Positions 1-6,091 of a stretch of 7,821 nt of DNA are shown in pieces. A program made the translations under genes and the position numbers. Location of the stretch: positions 1 through 7,821 of the forward strand of contig JAJRYL010000119.1 of NCBI GenBank assembly GCA_024275855.1, written 5' to 3'. The first letter of the stretch is position 1, and each line of letters begins with the position of its first letter. The DNA is from Deltaproteobacteria bacterium. GTDB lineage: Bacteria > Desulfobacterota > GWC2-55-46 > JADFVP01. A model generated the notes under the pieces. That model saw only the letters and a list, made by a program, of their open reading frames with translations. It was not told where the DNA came from and searched no databases.

Positions 1-71
1 CGCTTTAAAATGGCAGTATACGTCTTCATCGCCTCTGTTGCCGCGTTGCGTTCATCTGTTTCCATGCTCAT
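1..71 (-). CDS. Start of the gene after the tail chaperones (partial)
   Basis: Only the first 23 codons or so are inside the window, and the frame is open to its edge. The visible N-terminus is MSMETDERNAATEAMK, hydrophilic and probably helical. Two in-frame ATGs are six bases apart, at 71 and 65. An AGGGGAG ribosome site lies 5 nt before the first, so I place the start at 71. The gene begins inside the last codons of the chaperone extension, a 20-nt overlap that suggests coupling. In siphovirus tail modules the next gene after the frameshifted chaperone is usually the long tape measure protein, which sets tail length. That assignment rests on position only, because the visible residues carry no diagnostic motif. 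It could equally be another small tail gene. Confidence 0.5.
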   Translation of the reverse strand, partial: MSMETDERNAATEAMKTYTAILK

Positions 72-471
72 TCTCACTCCCCTTTACTTCTTTATAAAAC
101 TCGGTCTTATATAGCTCATACGCCTCTACAAACCATGTCGGCTGCGCTGCCCAGCCGCCCGCAAGCAACAGCGTAGAAGAGCCGTCCGCCAGAGAGACGA
201 GGCGTATAACCTCAACACTCTCTACGTTTATATAACTGAGCGGGCACTCATATAACCTAATATCACCAAGCCTGAAGACCTTATTAGCAGACTTATCTTT
301 AAGCTCGGCCACAATAACATCGGAGTAAGAGTCCACAGCCCTTGCCGCCTCTGTAAGACCTTTGCCGTTGTTACAGTTTCTAACATCGCGGTCTTTATTG
401 GTGCAACTCTCGCAGTTAAAGGGGCTTTCGTCCTTTGCAACCAACAGGCTCCAACGAAAGCCCGCTATCAG
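52..471 (-). CDS. Tail assembly chaperone extension (T-like), made by -1 frameshift
   Basis: This frame is the -1 continuation of the chaperone gene at 468-842. No stop intervenes between the slippery heptamer (471-477) and TGA at 52-54, giving 139 codons after the slip and a fusion of about 263 residues, complement(join(52..471,471..842)). A stand-alone protein could only start at TTG 444. That codon has a GGAG 4 nt upstream, but both lie inside the predicted frameshift hairpin. Counting from that TTG, cysteines at 11, 14 and 24, plus C67 in an ECPLSYI motif, look like a possible metal site. The C-terminus has a GGWAAQPTWFVEAYELYK segment. In long-tailed phages the G and GT products, made in a fixed ratio, bind the tape measure protein and recruit tube subunits. 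The role is inferred from the frameshift architecture and from its place after the tail tube gene. Confidence 0.75.
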   Translation of the reverse strand: MIAGFRWSLLVAKDESPFNCESCTNKDRDVRNCNNGKGLTEAARAVDSYSDVIVAELKDKSANKVFRLGDIRLYECPLSYINVESVEVIRLVSLADGSSTLLLAGGWAAQPTWFVEAYELYKTEFYKEVKGSENEHGNR

Positions 472-477
472 TTTTTT
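398..477 (-). promoter_or_regulatory. Programmed -1 ribosomal frameshift signal with predicted pseudoknot
   Basis: On the minus strand the heptamer A AAA AAC (477 to 471) is in the correct zero-frame phase, codons AGA AAA AAC, directly before TGA TAG. After a 7-nt spacer, GGGCTTTCGT (463-454) pairs perfectly with ACGAAAGCCC (431-422), forming a 10-bp stem with a 22-nt loop. Loop bases 444-435 (TTGGTTGCAA) can pair with TTGCACCAA at 406-398, leaving one T bulged, which would make an H-type pseudoknot. The -1 frame stays open to 52. Heptamer, phase, spacing and stem all match the classical bacterial and viral -1 signal. The pseudoknot was found by eye and has not been folded. Confidence 0.87.
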
Positions 478-842
478 CTCTGACCCTCTGTGAGTTTGGA
501 GTTAGAGACCATTGCGTCCATTATTTCGACCACAAGCTCGGTATCTGCGGTCTCATAGAAGGTTTCCGGGTCTACCACCTCGCTCGACTCGACAAAGTAA
601 CCGGAAACAGACTCAACATTATCGCAAAACTGCTTCTTCTGTATGGACAGCGAAACCTCGGCAACCCTGCCGTCGTCCGTTATATTCTTTGAACGCGCTG
701 CCAAAAGGCGCGAGTACTGCTGAAGCCTCGAAAAAGGCACAAACTTCAACTTAACCACGCAGGGGTCTACTGTATCGCGGTTGCCGCTATACTCCGGCAG
801 GTAATCTATAACTGACTCTGTATCGAAACTGATTATCGCCAT
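468..842 (-). CDS. Tail assembly chaperone (G-like), zero-frame product
   Basis: A 124-residue acidic protein beginning MAIISFDTESV and ending TEGQRKN at a tandem TGA TAG. An earlier in-frame ATG lies at 854, but the bases GGAGG that overlap it form an ideal ribosome site 5 nt before ATG 842, so I choose 842. It has no Cys-rich or enzymatic motif and is predicted to be mixed alpha and beta. It follows the tail tube gene and ends in a canonical -1 slippery site leading into a second open frame. This arrangement is conserved among long-tailed phages for the chaperones of tape measure and tube assembly (lambda G/GT type). Function is therefore inferred from architecture and position, not from clear sequence similarity. 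These chaperones are normally absent from mature virions. Confidence 0.75.
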   Translation of the reverse strand: MAIISFDTESVIDYLPEYSGNRDTVDPCVVKLKFVPFSRLQQYSRLLAARSKNITDDGRVAEVSLSIQKKQFCDNVESVSGYFVESSEVVDPETFYETADTELVVEIMDAMVSNSKLTEGQRKN

Positions 843-847
843 AACTT

Positions 848-852
848 CCTCC
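848..852 (-). promoter_or_regulatory. Ribosome binding site deciding the chaperone start
   Basis: GGAGG on the minus strand lies 5 nt before ATG 842. It overlaps the upstream in-frame ATG at 854, which has no ribosome site of its own in front of it: the preceding bases are an A/T-rich run. This supports the 124-residue product over the longer 128-residue reading. Confidence 0.7.
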
Positions 853-865
853 ATTTTTAAAATTA

Positions 866-882
866 CGAACTCAAAGAGTTCG
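866..882 (-). terminator. Short hairpin between tail tube and chaperone genes
   Basis: CGAACTC and GAGTTCG form a perfect 7-bp stem closed by a 3-nt loop, in the 54-bp gap between the tail tube stop and the chaperone start. On the transcribed strand it is followed by TAATTTTAAAA, a weak U-run. It could be a leaky terminator or an RNA-processing or stability element that lets the abundant tail tube message exceed the chaperone message. It is weaker than the hairpin after the capsid gene. Confidence 0.4.
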
Positions 883-896
883 GTTCAGTACAGTAA

Positions 897-1988
897 TCAG
901 ACCGCCGTAGCGCTGTTTTTAAGCAGCAGGCCGACCATATAACCTGTTGCAGCGTCTAAAAGCCCCTCGTACTTAAAGGTAACCATAGGATCTTTGTCGA
1001 GACTGTAACTCGGCTCGCCGCCCGTTAGCTGCGCCCTCGGTATGTCTATATAAAGGCCGTGGTTGCCGCCGGTGCCGGCTACGGTGCCGGTGTCCCAGTG
1101 CAGGCAGAAGTTGGTCTCGTAACTCGACGTGATCCACGCCGTAAACTCATTTACAGACGAAAAACCGCTTGACGGATCCTCCCAGTCTATAGTGAACTCT
1201 ATGCTTACCTTGAACTTGCCCATGCGGGTCTTATCAGGGTAATCGACGTTGCCGCCCGTAAGCCTGAGTATGTCCTCCATGCCGTTTTCGATCTTAACAG
1301 AAAGCTTGTCCGGTTTTATCTGCGTAGCGCCTGTAAAAGTAAAGTCGGTATAGTCCGGCGCAGTACCTGTACGGGTTATCGCACCGGTATAGAGCGTCAT
1401 GTTGTTATAGTCGCACCTTAAATTTTCCGCCGCGAAAACAGGCGTACCGATCTCGGCGGTTATTGTGTCTCGACACTGTCCGAATGTCTCAGCCGAAACC
1501 TTAAGATGGTTGCCTGCCTCCTGCTCAAACGAGAGCGATTTAACCCTTGCGCCGACAAAAGGCCAGTTCTTCATAACCGAACCTTCGTTAATATTTAGGT
1601 TCAGCGTAAGAGCCTTATTACCGAGATTGGCTGTACTGAACGGATCAGAGACCGGGTACATCATATGGTTGTACTGCCCGACAGGGGTCTCTACCGTGGA
1701 CACGGTTCCGAAAAAATGGCGCAGAAGCGTGCCTACCATACCCGGGGTAGTGCCTGCCTCCGTATATAACGGCATCTCAATAGTACCTGACCATTTACGG
1801 CTGAAACGGGTTATTGCGCTGTCTCCGGTTAATGTGGCTTCGCCTCTGAACTCCGCGCGCCTCTTTTCATCAAACTCCATCTTAGGTATTGTCGGGCTGA
1901 GACACGGTATAAACCCGACAGTAGTTGACTCTTTAGCCCCTCTTGAACTCTCTTCACCAAGAGCCACGTATATTCTGTTCTCTGCCAT
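897..1988 (-). CDS. Major tail protein (tail tube protein)
   Basis: A 363-residue beta-rich protein with no signal peptide or membrane segment. The start ATG at 1988 has AAGGAG 8 nt upstream, the consensus site expected of an abundant structural gene. Features include an N-terminal stretch with GFIPCLSPTIPKMEF near residue 30, then alternating polar and hydrophobic strands (for example GTIEMPLYTEAGTTPGMV near 70-85 and VKSLSFEQEAGNHLKVSAE near 150). A strand with MVTFKYEGLLDA lies near the C-terminus. This resembles siphophage tail tube proteins of the large, about 300-360 residue class, whose subunits stack as hexameric rings around the tape measure. Its position between a terminator-like gene and the frameshifted chaperones is the classical location. 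The family is recognised from memory of the pattern rather than by a search. Tube identity is well supported by context. Confidence 0.8.
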   Translation of the reverse strand: MAENRIYVALGEESSRGAKESTTVGFIPCLSPTIPKMEFDEKRRAEFRGEATLTGDSAITRFSRKWSGTIEMPLYTEAGTTPGMVGTLLRHFFGTVSTVETPVGQYNHMMYPVSDPFSTANLGNKALTLNLNINEGSVMKNWPFVGARVKSLSFEQEAGNHLKVSAETFGQCRDTITAEIGTPVFAAENLRCDYNNMTLYTGAITRTGTAPDYTDFTFTGATQIKPDKLSVKIENGMEDILRLTGGNVDYPDKTRMGKFKVSIEFTIDWEDPSSGFSSVNEFTAWITSSYETNFCLHWDTGTVAGTGGNHGLYIDIPRAQLTGGEPSYSLDKDPMVTFKYEGLLDAATGYMVGLLLKNSATAV

Positions 1989-2040
1989 ATCCTGTACTCC
2001 TTAAAATGTGCGATTAACGGTTATAAGACACCAAAACGGT

Positions 2041-2472
2041 TCAGTTCTCGCGGTACCTGACTGAAACTCTGCTGAAGAGCACAGAAAAACGCTCTTTATT
2101 TTCAATATCCATACCAACAGTAGTAACCCTCGATACAAGCATGGAAGAGGCCAACTTTGCGCTGTTAAGAGCTGATACGGTTAAAGCACTGCGCAGAGCA
2201 TGCACCCACTTCTGTTCGTTCATAATTGTATCCGCCGCGTCGCGCGCGCCAAGAACCAGTCGTACTTTAAAACGGGCATCTACAAAACCCGGACAACCTG
2301 CATGTTGATTCTCAAAGTCCTCCCCCTCGTAATACAGCTCTCCAAACGGAAGGATCGAAGCCGGAATATGCTCGTCAGACCCGTATGTTTTGCAAGAGAA
2401 GTTGATACCCTCACCCTTTAAAACAGCGAGTATATTCTCGGTAATAGCCTTAACAGTATTAAAATTGCCCAC
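2041..2472 (-). CDS. Probable tail terminator or tail completion protein
   Basis: A 143-residue protein starting at GTG 2472, with AAGGAG only 4 nt upstream. The N-terminus (NTVKAITENILAVLKGEG) is an amphipathic helix of the sort that opens many phage tail terminator proteins. It is followed by strands, including DARFKVRLVLGARDAAD near 66-82, a helix rich in Ala, Leu and Ser (WVHALRSALTVSALNSAKL), and a last strand ending SVRYREN. Tail terminators form a hexameric ring that caps the tube at its head-proximal end and mates with the head. The gene sits immediately before the tail tube gene, the usual place. No specific motif settles the family, so the call rests on size, order of secondary structure and position. 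A head-completion (gp10-like) role is the alternative. Confidence 0.6.
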   Translation of the reverse strand: MGNFNTVKAITENILAVLKGEGINFSCKTYGSDEHIPASILPFGELYYEGEDFENQHAGCPGFVDARFKVRLVLGARDAADTIMNEQKWVHALRSALTVSALNSAKLASSMLVSRVTTVGMDIENKERFSVLFSRVSVRYREN

Positions 2473-2519
2473 CTTACTCCTTTACTTGCCGTTACTTCCG
2501 GCTTCATAAGAGTTATTGC

Positions 2520-3404
2520 TTAGCCGCGTGTTGAACGGATAACACCGAGCCCTGTTTTCGCTTCGCTCTCAGAGACGTAACCGTTGCTCGAAGAGTCGTA
2601 CTTAAAATTGATACTCATAAAGACCGTATCGGCCTTATCCTCATACGATTTCCACATCTCCCACCAGAAATCGTTCTTTTGAGTTACAAGGGCCTTGCAG
2701 ACCTCTGCCACAGAGTAATATATGTGTACCTCTCTTAAATCGTACGGGTCGAGCACAAGCTCAGGACGGCGGCCAAGCCGCACAAGCCTCTCTTCTATCT
2801 TTTCAAAGGCCCTGTGTATCTCCTGCGAGTAAGAACGCATGATGATATACTTGTCAGTTGTAATACTTGAGGAGAAGGCGCTTACCGTTACCGTACCTGT
2901 TGAGGATACGAAGTTCCGTACACCTCTCACCTCGTCTTTATCGAGCGAACGAACGGTGCCGCCGGTAAAGTAATCGTCTTCAAAACGTTTGAGTTCGGAA
3001 TCGACAAGCGTTGTAGCCGTTCCTGCCTCTGCCGTGCCATGCACCCTCCAGCCGCTCTCTCTTAACTGCGGCAGTTCTATAACCACGTCTTCATCGGTTA
3101 TGACCGTAACAAGCCTGCTGAGTACGACATCGTAAAAGAGGGTGACGTAGTGCGCTACAGAACCGTATGTATACGCGATAACAGCCTTGTAATTGCTCGC
3201 TTCAATACTGTTTTGCCCTGCCGTGAGAGAGTACGAAAGCAACCCGTCGGAACCGACGGTCATTGCCGCCGCGTCTACAAGTTTATTGTCGCCGCCTGGT
3301 TTGTAAATAGTGATAGTGGCAAGGTCGGGCACTACCTTAAGGTTGAACTCGTAAACGTAACTCTGAAAATCTGTCGCGGTACTTAAAAGAAACTGCTGCT
3401 TCAT
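2520..3404 (-). CDS. Probable head-tail connector or adaptor with beta modules
   Basis: A 294-residue protein in three parts. Residues 1-95 form a beta-sandwich-like region (ATITIYKPGG, then SLTAGQNSIEASNYKAVIAY, then FYDVVLS). Residues about 128-190 carry a module (TTLVDSEL, DDYFTGGTV, VRGVRNFV, TGTVTVSAF, DKYIIM) that resembles the 60-residue ORF at 3603-3785. Residues 195-260 are helical (AFEKIEERLVRLGRRPELVLDPYDL, shown here only in part by its key GRRPELVLDP, then VHIYYSVAEVCKALV). The last part has an Asp/Ser-rich YDSSSNGYVSESE segment. The helical part recalls the adaptor proteins that bridge portal and tail. The start ATG overlaps the previous stop as ATGA, so translation is probably coupled. 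Adaptor function is inferred from this layout and from gene order. Confidence 0.55.
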   Translation of the reverse strand: MKQQFLLSTATDFQSYVYEFNLKVVPDLATITIYKPGGDNKLVDAAAMTVGSDGLLSYSLTAGQNSIEASNYKAVIAYTYGSVAHYVTLFYDVVLSRLVTVITDEDVVIELPQLRESGWRVHGTAEAGTATTLVDSELKRFEDDYFTGGTVRSLDKDEVRGVRNFVSSTGTVTVSAFSSSITTDKYIIMRSYSQEIHRAFEKIEERLVRLGRRPELVLDPYDLREVHIYYSVAEVCKALVTQKNDFWWEMWKSYEDKADTVFMSINFKYDSSSNGYVSESEAKTGLGVIRSTRG

Positions 3405-3601
3405 CGCTTTACCACCTTTACTCTACTTGTTCTATTTATAACCCTTGCGCCGAAACTTCTAATGCCAACCTTGCTCAATCTTCTACCGATAACACTCCTG
3501 GCTATAATGCTGTTCAACTCCGGTACAAACTTCTGCTTGGCGAGAATTGCGACTCTTCGAGCCGGGGTTCCCATCATACTTAGTCTTGTTATAGGTGCCA
3601 T
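3401..3601 (-). CDS. Small, very basic protein in the neck-gene region
   Basis: A 66-residue protein beginning MAPITRLSMMGTPARR. The frame is open upstream to a TTG at 3628, but ATG 3601 follows the previous TGA by one base and has a GGTGG site 6 nt upstream, so I choose it. I count 11 Arg and 5 Lys against a single Glu, an exceptionally positive charge. The middle (VAILAKQKFVPELNSIIARS) can form an amphipathic helix. It ends four bases inside the connector gene (ATGA overlap), within a tightly coupled run. I do not recognise the family. A basic protein here could bind DNA near the portal, contact an acidic virion partner, or be a reduced head-tail joining (gp10-like) protein. None of these is demonstrated. 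Confidence 0.6.
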   Translation of the reverse strand: MAPITRLSMMGTPARRVAILAKQKFVPELNSIIARSVIGRRLSKVGIRSFGARVINRTSRVKVVKR

Positions 3602-3602
3602 A

Positions 3603-3785
3603 TCAAACCACCACAAAAGTGTCGCCAATGCCCGGAGCCTCTGTTGCAGCCGTATAACTCAGCTTACCGGTTACGCCAATGTATCCGGTTATCTCTGTTG
3701 CCTGATCCTTTAACACCCCGGAAGTCCATATAATAAGCCGTCCTTTATAGTGGTCGTTAGTACTCTCTGTAAGATTTGTAGTCAT
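3603..3785 (-). CDS. 60-residue beta module, same frame as upstream gene after one TAG
   Basis: Begins with ATG directly after the TAG that ends the 309-residue gene, in the same reading frame. No ribosome site is visible 5-12 nt upstream (the bases are CTCTCGACAGTATAG). The sequence has DHYKGRLIIWTSG, DQATEITGY and a closing EAPGIGDTFVVV. As I recall it, this kind of module normally forms the C-terminal end of longer phage surface or fibre-like proteins rather than a separate protein. A divergent copy is seen at residues about 128-190 of the connector-like protein (2520-3404). It may be made by termination and re-initiation at TAGATG, as the tail of a readthrough product of 370 residues, or not at all if the gene was broken by mutation. 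Its own stop is one base before the next start. Confidence 0.6.
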   Translation of the reverse strand: MTTNLTESTNDHYKGRLIIWTSGVLKDQATEITGYIGVTGKLSYTAATEAPGIGDTFVVV

Positions 3786-4715
3786 CTATACTGTCGAGAG
3801 TGTTCCGGCAACAGCAGCGGCTGCCACTACCGCGAGAGCCGTAGCCTTAAGGTTATACGCTGCGTTTACCGAACCGGATATCTTGCCGACATCAACCGGC
3901 TGGGTCAAGGAATCAAAGTCGTTAAGGTTGTCGAGAGTACTCTTCACCCCTAAAATAGAGTAACCGGTCTTATCGCTATTCACCCCGACACTCACCTTGC
4001 CAGCAACGTCCGTAGCGAGTTTATTGCCCGGAGCAACGAGCACACCGTCTGCCGGAGCCTGCCCTGCGGCATATCCGCCTACGGTAACGTTGCCAGCGGG
4101 CTGGCGCGACGTTATGGCGGCGTCTACATTGTCAAGCTTAGCGGCTCTAACCGGTGTATAATCAACAGCGAGAGCCGCACCGTCCGTACCCCTCATAACC
4201 GTTGGAATAGCGGCAATGCCTGCTGTGTGGTTCGCGGTCTGCGGGGTGTGACCTGTAAGTGTAGTTACGGTATCTACAAGCGCTACGCCCTGTACTTTTT
4301 TCGTTAAGGGATCATACCCCGCATCCGCAAAGTCTTTTAAATCTGTGGCTGATTGAGCAACGCCGCCCATCTGCGCTAAATCAACCTGCAATACATCGGC
4401 TCCGAATAGAGAATCCCATACGTTAGCGGGCATTATCATATACTCCTGCCAGACAGGCAGATGAACTGTACTGTCGTGGGACTTAACCCGAAGCCTGCCG
4501 AGCGTACCCGTATCCGTAGCGTTAAGCTCAACGGCGTAATAACCCTCAGCATCGTGCGATACCGCCGTAACACTGTTCCTCGCGGCAAAGGCCGCTCCGT
4601 TTTTAGAGACCTCGACCGGCGGGGTCAAAAGAACCTCTTCCGTTACGCCATCAACCTTATTTAGAAAAGGCCCTAATTTTATAGTAATGATCGTGCTCTG
4701 TTTTAAGGCTTGCAT
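3786..4715 (-). CDS. Fibre-like or surface virion protein ending at TAG
   Basis: A 309-residue protein. Residues 1-95 form a beta-domain (LKQSTIITIKLGPFLNK, VSKNGAAFAARN, YYAVELNATDTGTLGRL, LPVWQEYMIMPANVWDSL). A linker follows with QSATDLKDFADAGYDP near 121-135, then a low-complexity Ala/Val/Asp-rich stretch with TGHTPQT, MRGTDGAALAVDYTP and repeated VGG/AGK turns. This recalls a phage protein type I know from memory, with an N-terminal LGPF...DATDTGTLG domain and a variable fibre-like C-terminal part. It starts one base after the preceding stop, with GAGG 7 nt upstream. The C-terminus is a run of Ala and Val ending AVAGTLSTV, then TAG, then a further 60 open codons in frame. A head-decoration or fibre role is inferred. 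The product may extend to 3603 by amber readthrough. Confidence 0.6.
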   Translation of the reverse strand: MQALKQSTIITIKLGPFLNKVDGVTEEVLLTPPVEVSKNGAAFAARNSVTAVSHDAEGYYAVELNATDTGTLGRLRVKSHDSTVHLPVWQEYMIMPANVWDSLFGADVLQVDLAQMGGVAQSATDLKDFADAGYDPLTKKVQGVALVDTVTTLTGHTPQTANHTAGIAAIPTVMRGTDGAALAVDYTPVRAAKLDNVDAAITSRQPAGNVTVGGYAAGQAPADGVLVAPGNKLATDVAGKVSVGVNSDKTGYSILGVKSTLDNLNDFDSLTQPVDVGKISGSVNAAYNLKATALAVVAAAAVAGTLSTV

Positions 4716-4716
4716 A

Positions 4717-5943
4717 TCATAACCTCATATTATTGTAATGGTGCATTGCCGCCGGAATTGAAAGACCGCCGCCGCCTGCCGTATAGGTAATATACATACT
4801 GAACTCCCACGCAAGTGTTGAAGGAGTTGCGCTGAAAGTAGCATCCATAGTGCCGTCATAGATGCGGGTGTAATGCTCCATATCGTTTAATCCGGCGGTA
4901 CCGGTGTCGTACTTCATAGCGTGATCTTCGCAGTTTACGGCTATCCAGTAATCTACTCCAGCCACAATACCTGTCCACGTTATAGCGTCATTTTGCCAGT
5001 GGACACCGTCCCAGAACGACATAACGTTAGAATCCGCAGACAACTTATTCCGGCTGGCCGCTGTACCGGCATTATCGGCATAAACAGCCCCGACAAGACT
5101 TCGCGGGTTTACGTTAGCCGAGGCGTAGACATATAGCTGCCCCGGATTTGCATCGCCCGACGAAGGGGCGTTAAAACGACAAGCCCTTATGCCGTTTGTG
5201 ACTGTGTTATACGACCCTCCTGCCGTCTGGTACCCTATAGTAGGGTCGAGCGTTACAGGGTAAACGGCGTTATCAAGGTAGCTTGCGGGTATCTCTATAG
5301 AGAGCGTACCGCCCGTAATATTAAGAACTCCCCAAACTTGATTACCCGCCGCGTCTACACAGAGCGGTCTGTATATATGGGCGAGTTTACCTGTGGCGTA
5401 GTTGACTATTGTGGAGCCGTCCGGCCTTACAGCGTGGTCTTTTTTGTCTGAGTAAACAGCATAAGAACCGACAACTTTCGCAGGGCGGATGTTCGCGACA
5501 AGGTATTCGGAAAGCGTCATGCCCATACTGCTCTTAGCCCAATCGTTTTCGAGTGTATCCTGATACAAAAACCGTATGCCGGGTGAGCAAGTTAAGTCCC
5601 AATGCTCAACAAGAGGTATGCCCTTGCTTATTCTCGGGTCTGTCGCGTACTCAATGTCCCACTTAAAGTCTCCTACGGCATCCATGTGCCAGATATCGGT
5701 TTCGTTGCCGACCGTTAAGCGTAACTCGTTAGCGAGGTAGGTATGCGGTTCTGTAGTGACCCTGGCGCTACGCCTGTTGAGGTTTAAAAAGAACTGCTCC
5801 GACCCTGCCGCGCAATCGAAAGAAATGTTGAGGTTAGGCACAACCTTTTTGGTAGCCGCAACCCCGACGTTAAAGTCGGCCTTTCTTGTAAGAGCATCCT
5901 CTAAAAGAGTCCGTGTTGTCGTATTTTTGAGTATCTGAACCAT
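4717..5943 (-). CDS. Large beta-rich virion surface protein (unassigned)
   Basis: A 408-residue protein with no signal peptide or membrane segment. Residues 1-235 include a beta-rich region with Trp and Asp (WHMDAVGDFKWDIEYATDPR near 85-104) and end in IPASYLDNAVYPVTLDPTIGY (217-238 in part), a boundary motif I recall from many phage structural proteins. Residues about 245-390 look like a jelly-roll sandwich of the carbohydrate-binding type (ACRFNAPSSG, QLYVYASANV, VDYWIAVNCED, WEFSMYITYTA). A short tail, GGGGLSIPAAMHHYNNMRL, follows. ATG 5943 has AGGA 5 nt upstream. Lying between the capsid and connector genes, it is most likely displayed on the head or as a head fibre, perhaps binding glycans. 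A tail-fibre role is possible. The exact family was not identified. Confidence 0.55.
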   Translation of the reverse strand: MVQILKNTTTRTLLEDALTRKADFNVGVAATKKVVPNLNISFDCAAGSEQFFLNLNRRSARVTTEPHTYLANELRLTVGNETDIWHMDAVGDFKWDIEYATDPRISKGIPLVEHWDLTCSPGIRFLYQDTLENDWAKSSMGMTLSEYLVANIRPAKVVGSYAVYSDKKDHAVRPDGSTIVNYATGKLAHIYRPLCVDAAGNQVWGVLNITGGTLSIEIPASYLDNAVYPVTLDPTIGYQTAGGSYNTVTNGIRACRFNAPSSGDANPGQLYVYASANVNPRSLVGAVYADNAGTAASRNKLSADSNVMSFWDGVHWQNDAITWTGIVAGVDYWIAVNCEDHAMKYDTGTAGLNDMEHYTRIYDGTMDATFSATPSTLAWEFSMYITYTAGGGGLSIPAAMHHYNNMRL

Positions 5944-6091
5944 TACTTTCCTATCCTTTCAGCCAGAGCACCGAACAGACCAAGTGCGGTCGGGCATAAC
6001 CTTTAACGTCTGCCAATACTATAGGTGCGCCAAGGGTTAAGAGGATTTAATTTGCTGAATAACTAACACAAACAGATACCAGGTGGCGGGT
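5944..6091 (-). other. 148-bp spacer with remnants of open frames
   Basis: I find no convincing promoter or terminator here. Two overlapping minus-strand frames look protein-like but lack a start. One is open from 6046 and reads ADVKGYARP before drifting to a TAG at 5951-5953. The other, offset by -1, reads LGLFGALAERIGK and ends in a TAATG that overlaps the ATG of the 408-residue gene. Together they would read as one short peptide if a single base were inserted or lost. This may be the remnant of a small gene. Confidence 0.35.

Noticed and set aside
468..854. 128-residue version of the chaperone starting at ATG 854
   Set aside because: The best ribosome site overlaps that ATG and is correctly spaced for ATG 842 instead.
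1465..2004. 179-codon open frame on the plus strand
   Set aside because: It lies wholly antisense to the tail tube gene and has no ribosome site or protein-like domain pattern. It is a shadow of the strong minus-strand gene.
1989..2040. Promoter in the gap before the tail tube gene (TTATAA-like hexamer, repeated AACCGTT)
   Set aside because: No matching -35 element at the right distance, and the repeat is short enough to be chance.
3401..3628. 75-residue version of the basic protein starting at TTG 3628
   Set aside because: TTG with no good ribosome site, and deep inside the preceding frame. ATG 3601 is one base after the preceding stop and is preceded by GGTGG.
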